From CAXYVC01 sp964292295 (GTDB taxonomy: Bacteria > Acidobacteriota > Holophagae > Holophagales > Holophagaceae): 54,137 nt of DNA. The notes beneath the pieces are model-generated. The model worked only from the letters and a program-made list of their open reading frames with translations. It had not been told where the DNA came from and did not search any database. Location: the NCBI GenBank assembly GCA_964292295.1, contig CAXYVC010000006.1, positions 1 through 54,137 on the forward strand, in the 5' to 3' direction. The translations under genes and the position numbers were made by a program. Each line of letters begins with the position of its first letter. Within the stretch, counting starts at the first letter, position 1. This document shows positions 17,631 to 26,042 of this stretch, piece after piece.

Positions 17631-17735
17631 GTCCGTTCGCTTTCGGCACTCTTTGAGCCATGAAATGCACCTATTCCGTGCCTCCAGGGTAGCCGAGGCG
17701 AGGGCCTTTCTCTCCCGTGCCTGCGGGCGGAGCCT

Positions 17736-18227
17736 TCAGTCCAGCACGGCCCCGAGCAGGTGCCGGGGGTCCCGCCCGTTCGCCTGGGCCAGGGCGCGCA
17801 GGCTCGCGCCGGGAGCCACGCGGCCCACGCCTTCCCGGGCCAGGGCCTGCTGCAGATCGACCTCCGGGCGGCGGGTGAGGCGCGCGAGGGTGGGCAGGTC
17901 GGCGTCCAGCATCAGCTCCATGGCGCGGCGGGCCTGGGCGTGGGGGTTGCTGCCCTCGCCGTGGCCCATGGAACCGAGGGTGAGCAGGGTCAGGAGCGCC
18001 AGCCCGGCGCACAGCCACCGCCCGAGGGGGCGCTTCAGGTGGGCCAGGGTGGCCCGCCCGTTCACGGCCACGTGGAGCGCGAGGCCCGCCAGGAACAGGA
18101 GGCTGGAGACTTCATGCACGGGATCCACCAGCCCTCCCCGCCACCCCAGCAGCAGGCACAGGCCGGTCACGCAAAGGGGGATGGACGCGGCGAGGGTGAG
18201 GGGCGTGGCCAGGGCGCGCAGCTTCAT
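17736..18227 (-). CDS. DUF4405-like small membrane protein
   Basis: A 163-residue protein with about three hydrophobic helices in the first 90 residues. Histidines lie in or near them (VDPVHEVSSLLF, GLALHVAVNG, LAHLK), a pattern seen in DUF4405 / cytochrome b561-like proteins that may bind haem. The last 65 residues are soluble and helical. The ATG at 18227 overlaps the ferredoxin stop as ATGA and has AGGAGAT 3 bases upstream, so it is almost certainly translated with the ferredoxin; this argues for a small membrane electron-transfer pair. The physiological donor and acceptor are unknown. Confidence 0.55.
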   Translation of the reverse strand: MKLRALATPLTLAASIPLCVTGLCLLLGWRGGLVDPVHEVSSLLFLAGLALHVAVNGRATLAHLKRPLGRWLCAGLALLTLLTLGSMGHGEGSNPHAQARRAMELMLDADLPTLARLTRRPEVDLQQALAREGVGRVAPGASLRALAQANGRDPRHLLGAVLD

Positions 18228-18484
18228 GGGATCTCCTGTCGGGGGAGGATGGCGCCCTCGGGGCAGGCCCTCACGCAGGCCAGGCACCCGGTGCAGGCCG
18301 GTGCGGCATCCACGTGGGCGTGCCGGTGGCGCGCCAGGGGCAGCAGGCCCAGCACGCGCCCGGAACAGGCCGCCACGCAGCGGCCGCAGGCCGTGCACCG
18401 CGACGGGCGCAGGCGCACGTGGGCGGTGCGGTCGTGGCGCGGAAGGGGCAGATGGAGGCGTGGGGGCCGAAGCGCCTCAGGCAC
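18224..18484 (-). CDS. 2x[4Fe-4S] ferredoxin-like protein
   Basis: An 86-residue protein with two canonical four-cysteine motifs: CTACGRCVAAC in the middle and CTGCLACVRACP near the C-terminus. This is the bacterial dicluster ferredoxin pattern, with each motif's last cysteine (followed by proline in the second) expected to ligate the other cluster. A GTG at 18484, overlapping the last codons of marR by 8 bases, is the most plausible start; a longer frame upstream is marR shadow. Its TGA overlaps the ATG of the DUF4405 gene. It probably passes electrons to or from that membrane protein. A basic, histidine-rich N-terminal third (RPPRLHLPLPRHDRTAHVRL) is unusual for a free ferredoxin. Confidence 0.75.
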   Translation of the reverse strand: MPEALRPPRLHLPLPRHDRTAHVRLRPSRCTACGRCVAACSGRVLGLLPLARHRHAHVDAAPACTGCLACVRACPEGAILPRQEIP

Positions 18485-18947
18485 GGGAGGCCCCCTCCAG
18501 GAAGGCCCGGATCCGGGCGAGGGTGGCCGTGGCCGCGTCCAGCTCCTCCTGGGGGATGCGCTCCGCCAGGAGGCGCTCCAGGGCGTGGCCGCGGGCATGG
18601 ATCTCGGCGAAGCGGGCACGGCCGGCCTCCGACAGCGCCACCCGGCAGCGGCGGCCGTCCCGCGCGTCGCCCGCGCGCACGACCAGGCCTTCCGCCTCCA
18701 GCGCCTGGACCTGGCGCGTGACGGCGGCGGCGTTGATCCCGAGCGCCCGCGCCAGGTCCATCACGCCGCAGTCGGCCTCGGCGTTGGCCAGGAGACGGAG
18801 CAGGAGGAAGCGCGAGGCCGGCATGCCCACGTTCCGCGCAAAGCCGCCCATCAGCACCTGGTAGGTGCGCATCAGCTCCCGCAGCAGATGGGTTTCCCCG
18901 GGCCCGTGCCCGGCGCCTTTCCAGCGGAAGGAGGATGCCGTCGCCAT
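18477..18947 (-). CDS. MarR family transcriptional regulator
   Basis: A 156-residue winged-helix regulator. The recognition region is visible as FLLLRLLANAEADCGVMDLARALGINAAAVTRQVQALEAEGLVVR, followed by the wing motif DARDGRRCRVALSEAGR typical of MarR proteins (the D-x-R-D-x-R core). The C-terminal helix forms the dimer interface. The ATG at 18947 is preferred over a long open frame reaching back into the TolC-type gene. A 33-bp palindrome sits 13 bases upstream of this start and is almost certainly its operator. It is followed by overlapping ferredoxin and DUF4405 genes, which it probably controls; the effector ligand is unknown. Confidence 0.9.
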   Translation of the reverse strand: MATASSFRWKGAGHGPGETHLLRELMRTYQVLMGGFARNVGMPASRFLLLRLLANAEADCGVMDLARALGINAAAVTRQVQALEAEGLVVRAGDARDGRRCRVALSEAGRARFAEIHARGHALERLLAERIPQEELDAATATLARIRAFLEGASRA

Positions 18948-18960
18948 GGCCCAACCTTGC

Positions 18961-18993
18961 GCCAAAGTCGTTGACCATGTCAACGACTTTGGC
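18961..18993. promoter_or_regulatory. 33-bp palindromic operator upstream of marR
   Basis: Perfect 15-base arms (GCCAAAGTCGTTGAC and GTCAACGACTTTGGC) flank a 3-base spacer, 13 bases before the marR ATG. On the minus strand the inner half contains TTGACA, a consensus -35 hexamer, so repressor binding would cover the promoter. The position (between a TolC-type gene stop at 19019 and marR) and symmetry fit MarR autoregulation. A terminator for the upstream efflux operon is possible but no T-run follows. Confidence 0.75.
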
Positions 18994-19018
18994 ACCGGTT
19001 TCCGGCCCCCGCCCTCAC

Positions 19019-20449
19019 CTACCAGCTCCCGCCCAGGGCCTTGTGCAGGGAAGCCAGGGCCACAAGGCTGCCGGCGCGGGCCTGGACGGCCTGGTCCTGC
19101 TGGGCCTGCAGGGCGCGGCGGGCCTCCAGCAGCGGAAAGCGCGACAGCTCGCCGGCCTGCACCTGGGCCTCGGTGAGCGCGAGCACCTGGCGGCAGGCGG
19201 CTTCCGCCTCCTCCATCCGCCGGCGGGACTCCTCGCACCGGCCCAGGCGCACCAGGGCGACTTCCGCGTCGGCCACCGCGGCGAGCACGGCCTTGCGGTA
19301 GGCGGCTTCCGCCGCGTCCCGTGCGGCCTCGCTGGCCTTCACCTGCTGCTTCAGGCGCCCGCGGGAGAACAGGGGAAGGCTCAGCTGGGGCCCCGCGTTC
19401 CAGAAGGTGCTGGCGGTGCTCAGGAGGCTGCCGGAGGAGACGGAGCTCCACCCGCCGTTGCCCAGCAGGGAGAAGCGGGGCAAGCGGTCCGCGATGGCCA
19501 CGCCCAGGTCCGCCGTGGCGGCGGCCAGCTCCCGCTCGGCGGCCCGCAGGGCGGGGCGCTGGCGCAGGAGCTCGGGGGGCAGCCCGGCGCCGGGGGGGGA
19601 GGGGGGCTCGGCCAGGGGGCGGGCCGGGCCCAGGCGGGCCTCCAGGTCCTCCAGGCTCAGGTCCGCCAGGACCGTGAGGGCGGCCAGGCTCTGGCGCAGC
19701 CCGGTCTGGAGCGCGGCCAGGGCCGCGGCCTGGCGGCTGCGGGCCGCCTCCGCCTTCCCGAGCTCCTGCCGGGCCTGGTCGCCGGCCTGCACGGCCAGCC
19801 GCAGCAGGCGAAGCGTCTCGTCGTGGTCCGCCAGCTGGCCCTGGGCCAGGAGAAGGCGCGCCTGCCCTGCGCGATAGTCCACGTAGTTCCGCGCCACTTC
19901 CGCGGCCAGCACCAGCCGCAGGTCCTGCAGGCGCGCCGCGCTGGCCTGGGTGCGGGCGGACGCGGCTTCGGATAGGCGCCTCTGGCGGCCGAAGAGGTCC
20001 ACCTCCCAGGAGGCGTCGAAGCCCACCTGGTGGTTGGTGAAGTCCGTCTCCACCTTCGGGCTGGGGTTGTTGGCCAGCATCTCGCCGTTCCGGCTCAGGC
20101 GGTCCCGGGTCACCTTGGCGCCAAGGCCGAGGTGCGGGCCCGAAGCGGCGTCCTGCACGCCCTGGACGGCGCGGGCCTGGCGAAGGCGCGCCTCGGCCGC
20201 GCGCAGGTCGGGGCTCGCCTGCAGGGCGCGCCGCACCAGCGCGTCGAGCGGAGGATCTCCCCAGACTTCCCACCAGGAAGCCTCCGCCGGGGTCGCGGCC
20301 CGGCCGCGGGGTGCCCCGGGCGCGTCGCGGTCGGCGGCGTAGCGCTCGGGCAGCGCCGCGCGGGGCGCCGTGTAGGTGGGGCCCACGGGCCTGCAGGCCG
20401 ACGCGAGGAGCAGCAGGGGAAGAAGGGGAAGGAGCAGGCGTCGTGACAT
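19019..20449 (-). CDS. outer-membrane efflux lipoprotein, NodT/TolC type
   Basis: A 476-residue protein with a lipoprotein signal peptide; the lipobox LLASAC places the lipidated cysteine at residue 19. Next comes the family-typical start PTYTAP and WWEVWGDPPLDALVRRAL. Two OEP repeats with long Ala/Leu/Glu/Gln helices follow, covering most of the chain, with short beta segments (about residues 120-140 and 330-350) for the outer-membrane barrel. It forms the trimeric exit duct of tripartite exporters. It is the last gene of the tetR-ybhGFSR run, 13 bases after the second permease, so it is presumably the dedicated partner of that ABC exporter. Confidence 0.93.
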   Translation of the reverse strand: MSRRLLLPLLPLLLLASACRPVGPTYTAPRAALPERYAADRDAPGAPRGRAATPAEASWWEVWGDPPLDALVRRALQASPDLRAAEARLRQARAVQGVQDAASGPHLGLGAKVTRDRLSRNGEMLANNPSPKVETDFTNHQVGFDASWEVDLFGRQRRLSEAASARTQASAARLQDLRLVLAAEVARNYVDYRAGQARLLLAQGQLADHDETLRLLRLAVQAGDQARQELGKAEAARSRQAAALAALQTGLRQSLAALTVLADLSLEDLEARLGPARPLAEPPSPPGAGLPPELLRQRPALRAAERELAAATADLGVAIADRLPRFSLLGNGGWSSVSSGSLLSTASTFWNAGPQLSLPLFSRGRLKQQVKASEAARDAAEAAYRKAVLAAVADAEVALVRLGRCEESRRRMEEAEAACRQVLALTEAQVQAGELSRFPLLEARRALQAQQDQAVQARAGSLVALASLHKALGGSW

Positions 20450-20462
20450 GGGAGGTCCCGGT

Positions 20463-21551
20463 TCAGGCGATGTGGCGGCGGAAGAGATAGAGCGCGGCGG
20501 CGAGAGTGCAGGCGGCCACCCCCAGAAGGGGCCACAGGAAGGGCCAGGCCTCGGAGAACCCGTAGGCGCGCAGGAAGCTGCCCTTGGCGATGGGGATGAA
20601 GTAGGTGAGGGGGTTCATGCGGGCCAGGACCTGGAAGAAGAGGGGCATGTTCTCCACGGGCGCCACGTAGCCGGAGAGCATGACCGCCGGGGACATGAAG
20701 GCGAAGACGCCCAGGAAGGCCTGCTGCTGGTTGGACGACACGGAGGAGATGAAGAGCCCGATGCCCGCCAGGGCGAGGCCGTAGCAGAACATGCCCGCCA
20801 GCAGCACCAGAACCGAGCCCGTGAAGGGCATGCCGTAGGCGAAGACCGCCGCCAGGGCGATGAAGCTGCCCTGGGCCATGGCCACGAGCACGCCGGGCAC
20901 CGCCTTGCCGACCATGAGGTAGGCCGGGGTCAGGGGGGAGACCAGGAGCTGGTCGAAGGTGCCCTCCTCCCGCTCCCGGGCCACGGAGAGCGCCGTGACC
21001 ATCAGACAGCCGATGGTGGTGATGATGCCCACCAGGCTGGGCAGCACGTGCCAGCGGAACTCCAGGTTGGGGTTGTAGAGGGGGCGCACCTCCAGGCGCG
21101 CGGGCGGGCGGCCGGACCCGGCGCTCTCCTGCAGCACCTGGGCGAGGTAGCCCGCGGCGATCTGGCCGCTGTTGGAGCGCCTTCCGTCGATGAGCACCTG
21201 CACGGCGGCGGGCCGTCCCGCCCTCAGGTTGCGCGAGAAGGTGGCGGGAATGCGCAGGGCCAGCAGCGCCTCCTGCCCGTCGAGGGCCTCCCGCAGGGCC
21301 TTCTCGCCGTGCACGGAAGCGAGCTTCGCGAAGGCGGGCGTATGCGAGAGGCGCTGCAGCAGCTCGATGGAGGCGGCGCCCCCGTCCTCGTTCAGCACCA
21401 CCACGCTGGCGTTGCGCACTTCCAGGGTGGCCGCGAAGGGGAAGATGAGGGTCTGGAGCACCACGGGACCGATGAGCAGCATGCGCGCCTTGGGATCGCC
21501 GAAGGTGACCTGCAGCTCCTTGAGGATGAGGCGGAGAAGGCGTCGGAACAT
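20463..21551 (-). CDS. ybhR: ABC-2 type transporter permease, YbhR-like
   Basis: A 362-residue ABC-2 permease. It has an N-terminal transmembrane helix after MFRRLLRLILKELQVTFGDPKAR, a large periplasmic domain of about 150 residues (ASVVVLNEDGGAASIEL, VQVLIDGRRSN), then five or so membrane helices with the permease motif REREEGTFDQLLVSPLTPAYLMVGK that docks on the ATPase. E. coli YbhR is of similar length and order in ybhGFSR. It starts 4 bases after the stop of the first permease. The two permeases are paralogues that are expected to heterodimerise. Confidence 0.9.
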   Translation of the reverse strand: MFRRLLRLILKELQVTFGDPKARMLLIGPVVLQTLIFPFAATLEVRNASVVVLNEDGGAASIELLQRLSHTPAFAKLASVHGEKALREALDGQEALLALRIPATFSRNLRAGRPAAVQVLIDGRRSNSGQIAAGYLAQVLQESAGSGRPPARLEVRPLYNPNLEFRWHVLPSLVGIITTIGCLMVTALSVAREREEGTFDQLLVSPLTPAYLMVGKAVPGVLVAMAQGSFIALAAVFAYGMPFTGSVLVLLAGMFCYGLALAGIGLFISSVSSNQQQAFLGVFAFMSPAVMLSGYVAPVENMPLFFQVLARMNPLTYFIPIAKGSFLRAYGFSEAWPFLWPLLGVAACTLAAALYLFRRHIA

Positions 21552-21555
21552 GGCT

Positions 21556-22680
21556 TCAATCCAGGGTGCGGCGGGTCGCGCGGGCGGTGAGCCCCAGCCA
21601 CACGAGCGCCAGGATCAGCAGGCCCAGGGCGTTCCAGGCGAGCTGCGCGCCCATGCCGCCCGCCTGGAAGAGGCTCTGCAGCGACGTGGCGAAGTAGCGC
21701 GCCGGGATCAGGTGGGTGAGGAGGCGGAGCGGAAGGGGCATGCTGGCGATCTCGAACACGAAGCCCGAGAGCATCAGCGCGGGCAGGAAGCCCGCCGTGA
21801 GCGCCGCCATGGCCGCGTTGAACTGGCTGCGCATGACCGTGGACAGGAAGAGCCCCATGCCGAGGGCGCTGCCCAGGAAGAGGCCCGACATCCCCAGGAG
21901 CGCCGGCAGCGAGCCCCGGAAGGGCACGCCCATCAGGAAGACCGCCACGCCGAGGCAGAGGAGCATGGCCGTCATCCCCAGCACGAAGTAGGGCAGGATC
22001 TTCGAGGCGATCAGCTCCAGGCGGGTCACCGGCGTGGCGAGCAGGGCCTCCATGGTGCCCCGCTCCCACTCCCGGGCCACCACGAGGGAGGTGAGCAGCG
22101 CGCCGATGATCGTCATCACCACGGCTATGGAGCCGGGCACGATGAAGTTGCGGCTCACGGCGGAAGGGTTGAACCAGGCCCGCTGGCGCAGCTCCACGCG
22201 GGGAACGGCGCTCCGGCCCCGGTCCCGCAGCTGCTCCCGCTGCCAGCCCTCCCAGACGCCCTGCACGTAGTTGGCGATGAAGACGGCGGTGTTGGGCTCC
22301 CCGCCGTCGGTGAGCACCTGCACGGCCGCGCGCCCCTGCCCTTCGGCCACCCGGGCGCTGAAGTCGCCGCGGAGCACCACCGCGCCCCGCAGCTCACCGC
22401 GGGCCATGCGGCCCATGAGCACCTTCCGCGAGGGCACGGCCTCCACGCGGAAGGCCCGGGATGCGCGCAGGGCCTGCTCGAAACGCAGGGCGGATGCGCC
22501 CGCATCCTCCCGCAGCAGGCCCACGCGCATGGCGTCGGCGTCCAGGTTGATGGCGTAGCCCATCACGAAGAGCAGGATGACCGGCAGGATGAAGGCCACG
22601 AGGATGCTGCTGGGATCCCGGAAGATCTGGCGGGACTCCTTGCGGCACAGGGCCAGGAGACGGCGGGTGGAGGGTCGCAT
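21556..22680 (-). CDS. ybhS: ABC-2 type transporter permease, YbhS-like
   Basis: A 374-residue ABC-2 permease with the same plan as the following gene: first membrane helix after RLLALCRKESRQIFRDPSSILVAFILPVILLF, a periplasmic domain of about 150 residues including VQVLTDGGEPNTAVFIANY, then a bundle of five to six helices with the coupling motif REWERGTMEALLATPVTRLELIASK. The ATG at 22680 overlaps the ATPase stop as TGATG, so the long open frame reaching upstream is ATPase shadow. It corresponds to YbhS in length and position. Confidence 0.9.
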   Translation of the reverse strand: MRPSTRRLLALCRKESRQIFRDPSSILVAFILPVILLFVMGYAINLDADAMRVGLLREDAGASALRFEQALRASRAFRVEAVPSRKVLMGRMARGELRGAVVLRGDFSARVAEGQGRAAVQVLTDGGEPNTAVFIANYVQGVWEGWQREQLRDRGRSAVPRVELRQRAWFNPSAVSRNFIVPGSIAVVMTIIGALLTSLVVAREWERGTMEALLATPVTRLELIASKILPYFVLGMTAMLLCLGVAVFLMGVPFRGSLPALLGMSGLFLGSALGMGLFLSTVMRSQFNAAMAALTAGFLPALMLSGFVFEIASMPLPLRLLTHLIPARYFATSLQSLFQAGGMGAQLAWNALGLLILALVWLGLTARATRRTLD

Positions 22681-24416
22681 CACCGGTCGGCCTCCTGCAC
22701 GAGGGCGATGAAGGCGTCCTCCATCGTGGGGTCGGGACAGCCCGGCGAAGCCACGCGGGCCTTCAGCGCGTCCGGCGTGTCCAGGGCCAGCAGGCGCCCG
22801 CGGTACACGAAGGCGATGCGGTCGCAGTATTCCGCCTCGTCCATGAAGTGGGTGGTGACCATCACGGTCACGCCCTTCTGGGCCAGCCCGTTGATGTGGG
22901 TCCAGAACTCCCGGCGCGTCACCGGGTCCACGCCCGAGGTGGGTTCGTCCAGGAAGAGGAGCTCGGGCTCGTGCATCACCGCGCAGGCGAGCGCCAGGCG
23001 CTGCTTGAAGCCCAGGGAGAGCGCCTCCGTGCGGGTTCCCAGGAAGGGTGCCAGGGCGAAGGCCTCGACCATCTCGCGGATCTTCTCCTGCTGGCGCGCG
23101 CCCTCCAGGCCGTAGATCCCCGAGAAGAAGGCCAGGTTCTGGGCCACCGTGAGCTGGGTGTACAGCGAGAACTTCTGGGCCATGTAGCCCAGGCGCTGGC
23201 GGGCCGCGGAGGGGCTGTGCGCGAGGTCGAGGCCCATCACCCGCGCCTGGCCGCCGGTGGGCTTGAGGAGCCCGCATTCCATCTTGAAGGTGGTGGACTT
23301 CCCGGCGCCGTTGGGGCCGAGCAGCCCGAAGATCTCGCCCTTGGCCACCCGGAAGCTCACCGCGTCCGTGGCCGTGAAGTCCCCGAAGCGCTTCGTGAGG
23401 CCCCGCGCCTCGATCACCGCCTCCGCGTCGACGCTCGGATCCAGCTCCACGACCGGCGTCACGGCCGCCAGGGCCGATTCCACGCTCTTGGCGCCGCCCA
23501 GCAGGCTGATGAAGGCGTCCTCCAGGCGGGGCTCCGCCTCGCGCAGCACGGCCTCCGGGCCGGCCTCCAGGGCGGCGAGGTCGGGCAGCCTGCCCGCCTC
23601 CCGCAGCACCAGGCGCACGCTGGCGCCCTGGATCACGCCGTCCAGCACCTCACCGTCCCGCAGGGCCCGCCGCAGCACGTCCCGGCGGTGGCCCTGGAGG
23701 CGCGCCACGTGGAGGCAGCGCCCCCGCATCGCATCCATCAGGGTGCGGGGCGGCCCGCTGGCCAGGATGCGTCCCGCGTTCATCAGGCGCACCTCGTCGC
23801 AGCGCTCGGCCTCGTCGAGGTAGGCGGTGCTCCACAGGATCGTGAGGCCGTCCGCCGCCAGGGCGCGCACCATGCGCCACAGCTCCCGGCGGGAGATGGG
23901 GTCCACCCCGACGCCGGGCTCGTCCAGCAGCAGCACCCGGGGCGCGCCCAGCAGGGCGCAGGCGAGGCCCAGCTTCTGCTTCATGCCCCCCGAGAGCTTG
24001 CCCGCGTGGCGCTCCGTGAAGCGCGCCAGGTCCGTGAAGGCCAGCATGCGTTCGAAGCTCTCCGCGCGCGCCGCGCCGGTCACGTTCCGCAAGTCCGCGT
24101 ACAGCTCCAGGTTCTCCAGGACGCTCAGATCCTCGTAGAGCCCGAACTTCTGGGGCATGTAGCCCACCTGCTCCCGAAGAACCACGCCCTCCGTGAAGGG
24201 GTCCAGGCCCAGGACCCGCACCGTCCCGCCATCCGGCCGAAGCAGGCCGGCCAGGACGCGCAGCAGGGTCGTCTTGCCCGCGCCGTCGGGTCCCACGAGC
24301 CCCGTGATGGCGCCCGCGCGGAAGGCCGTGTCGAGGTGGTCCAGGGCCGGTGCCGCCGCCCCCGGGAAGGTCTTCACCAGGTCCCGGACTTCCAGGGCGT
24401 GCGCCACTCCCGTCAT
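22680..24416 (-). CDS. ybhF: tandem ABC ATPase of a YbhF-like exporter
   Basis: A 578-residue protein with two complete nucleotide-binding domains fused head to tail, the length expected for YbhF. The first has GPDGAGKTT (42-50), signature LSGGMKQKLGLA and Walker B LLLDEPGVGVDP. The second has GPNGAGKSTT, a diverged signature LSLGFKQRLALA and LFLDEPTSGVDP, then TTHFMDEAEYCDR. In the first domain the switch histidine position reads WSTAYLDEAERCD, with no histidine, so the two ATP sites are probably unequal. It powers the YbhS/YbhR permease pair; in E. coli this exporter is linked to drug (tetracycline-class) and Na+ efflux, and its substrate here is not known. The ATG at 24416 overlaps the ybhG stop as ATGA. 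Confidence 0.92.
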   Translation of the reverse strand: MTGVAHALEVRDLVKTFPGAAAPALDHLDTAFRAGAITGLVGPDGAGKTTLLRVLAGLLRPDGGTVRVLGLDPFTEGVVLREQVGYMPQKFGLYEDLSVLENLELYADLRNVTGAARAESFERMLAFTDLARFTERHAGKLSGGMKQKLGLACALLGAPRVLLLDEPGVGVDPISRRELWRMVRALAADGLTILWSTAYLDEAERCDEVRLMNAGRILASGPPRTLMDAMRGRCLHVARLQGHRRDVLRRALRDGEVLDGVIQGASVRLVLREAGRLPDLAALEAGPEAVLREAEPRLEDAFISLLGGAKSVESALAAVTPVVELDPSVDAEAVIEARGLTKRFGDFTATDAVSFRVAKGEIFGLLGPNGAGKSTTFKMECGLLKPTGGQARVMGLDLAHSPSAARQRLGYMAQKFSLYTQLTVAQNLAFFSGIYGLEGARQQEKIREMVEAFALAPFLGTRTEALSLGFKQRLALACAVMHEPELLFLDEPTSGVDPVTRREFWTHINGLAQKGVTVMVTTHFMDEAEYCDRIAFVYRGRLLALDTPDALKARVASPGCPDPTMEDAFIALVQEADR

Positions 24417-25393
24417 CGCGCCAGCCTCACGGTCACCGGCATGCCCTGGCGGAGCTGGACGTCGGCGTCCTCCACCACCACCCGCAGGCGGAAGACGAGG
24501 GAGGTCCGCAGATCCTCCGTCTCCACCGACTTGGGCGTGAATTCCGCGGTGGGGGACACGAAGCCCACCACCCCGTGGTAGGGCTTCCCGGCCCGGGCGT
24601 CCGTGTGGAGCAGGACCTTCGTGCCAGGGGCGAAGCGCCCGAGCTGGGTCTCGCCCACGTAGGCCCGCACCCACACGGGGCGGGTGAGCGACAGGGTGAA
24701 GGCCGGGCTTCCGTTCTGGACCATGGTGCCCTTCTCGATGGCCCGGGTGAGGATGACGCCGTCGCTGGGCGCCGTGAGGACCGCGTCCCGCCGCGCCAGC
24801 CGTGCCGCCTGGGCCTGGGCCTGGGCCGCCCGGAGCTGGGCGTCGGATTCGGCGATCTCCTCCGGGCGGAAGCCGCTGCTCTGGGTGTGCAGCTGTTCCT
24901 CGGCCACGCGCACCTGGGCCGCGGCCTGGTCCCGCGCGGAGGCCGCCGCATCCAGCGCCCGCTGGGGCGCGGCGCCCGAAGGCACCAGGGCCTTCTGGCG
25001 CGCGTGGTTCCGCTCGGCCTCCGCCAGCGCGGCCCGGGCCGCGGCGAGACGCGCCTTCGCCTGGGCCACGTCCTCCGCGCGGTAGCCGCGGTGCAGCAGG
25101 GCGTTGCGGGCGGCGAGCGCGAGCGCGGAACCCTCCGCCGCCTGGAGGCTGTGGTCCAGGGGCTCGGGGTCCAGGCTCGCCAGCACGTCGCCCTGGCGCA
25201 CCGTGTCCCCCTCGTCGACCTTCACCTCCGCCACCCGGCCGGCCACCCGGAAGGCGAGGCTCGCCTCCCGGATGTCCACGTTCCCGTAGATCGTGCCGTT
25301 CCGGGCGGCGGCGGCCGCCCGCCGGTAGGCCACCGCGCCCGCCACCCCCCGCACCGCCACCACCCATGCCGCCACCACGATCTTCTTGTTCAT
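24413..25393 (-). CDS. ybhG: HlyD/YbhG-like periplasmic adaptor
   Basis: A 326-residue membrane-fusion protein with an N-terminal signal anchor (KKIVVAAWVVAVRGVAGAV). The split biotinyl-lipoyl domain appears as GNVDIREASLAFRVAGRVAEVKVDEGDTVRQGDVLASLD and later LTAPSDGVILTRAIEKGTMVQNG. A long alpha-hairpin lies between them (about residues 75-200), and a C-terminal barrel ends in RQGMPVTVRLAR. It bridges the inner-membrane ABC permeases and the outer-membrane duct. The ATG at 25393 overlaps the tetR stop as ATGA, ruling out the longer frame. Residue 16 is an arginine inside the hydrophobic anchor, slightly odd for a membrane helix. Confidence 0.92.
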   Translation of the reverse strand: MNKKIVVAAWVVAVRGVAGAVAYRRAAAAARNGTIYGNVDIREASLAFRVAGRVAEVKVDEGDTVRQGDVLASLDPEPLDHSLQAAEGSALALAARNALLHRGYRAEDVAQAKARLAAARAALAEAERNHARQKALVPSGAAPQRALDAAASARDQAAAQVRVAEEQLHTQSSGFRPEEIAESDAQLRAAQAQAQAARLARRDAVLTAPSDGVILTRAIEKGTMVQNGSPAFTLSLTRPVWVRAYVGETQLGRFAPGTKVLLHTDARAGKPYHGVVGFVSPTAEFTPKSVETEDLRTSLVFRLRVVVEDADVQLRQGMPVTVRLAR

Positions 25394-26034
25394 AGGTTTC
25401 CTCGTTGTAGGCTGATGCCCTGGATGGCCCAGTCCAGGCGCTGGCGGGCGCACGCGATGTCGCCCAGCATCTCCAGGAGGGGGGCCCCGACCTCCTGCAG
25501 CCAGTCCACGTGCTTCAGGGGCCCGCGCGCCAGGATCAGGGGAAAGCCCACGCCGGCCATGACGAAGGCCATGAGGTGCATGGGCGCGCCGGGGCGGATC
25601 ACCCCTTCCTTCTGCCCTTCGGCGATGAGCCGGAGCAGCAGGCGGGGATGCCGGGTCGGCATCCGCAGCAGGAAGTCCCGGGCCGCCCACTCCCCGGCCA
25701 CCGCATCCGCCGCCAGATGGCTCACGAACTCCGCGTCGGCATCCAGCAGCTCCAGCATCTCCAGCACCATGGCCCGCAGCCGCTCCAGGGTGTTCCCCTT
25801 CAGGAGAGGCGCCGCCGCCGCGGAACGCAGGCGGGCATAGATGGGGGCATACCAGCCCTCCACCACCTCCGCCAGGAAGCGCTCGCGGGTGCCGAAGTGG
25901 TAGACGAAGCTGCCCAGGTTCACCCCGGTCCGCTTGGCCAGTTCCCGCACCGTGAAGCCGCGCAGTCCCCGGACCTGGACCATCGTGCGTCCGGCATCCA
26001 GCAGCATCTGGCGGGTGGCGTTCCTCTCGCGCAT
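25390..26034 (-). CDS. TetR family repressor, CecR-like, heading the exporter operon
   Basis: A 214-residue TetR regulator. The helix-turn-helix is at residues 10-52: RQMLLDAGRTMVQVRGLRGFTVRELAKRTGVNLGSFVYHFGTRERFLAEVV. The rest is an all-helical ligand and dimer domain with a CecR-like C-terminal region. It is the first gene of the run and overlaps ybhG, the same arrangement as cecR (ybiH)-ybhGFSR in enterobacteria. An 18-bp palindrome 9 bases upstream of its start is the likely operator, giving autoregulation and induction of the exporter by its ligand. Confidence 0.9.
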   Translation of the reverse strand: MRERNATRQMLLDAGRTMVQVRGLRGFTVRELAKRTGVNLGSFVYHFGTRERFLAEVVEGWYAPIYARLRSAAAAPLLKGNTLERLRAMVLEMLELLDADAEFVSHLAADAVAGEWAARDFLLRMPTRHPRLLLRLIAEGQKEGVIRPGAPMHLMAFVMAGVGFPLILARGPLKHVDWLQEVGAPLLEMLGDIACARQRLDWAIQGISLQRGNL

Positions 26035-26042
26035 GGCCCCAG

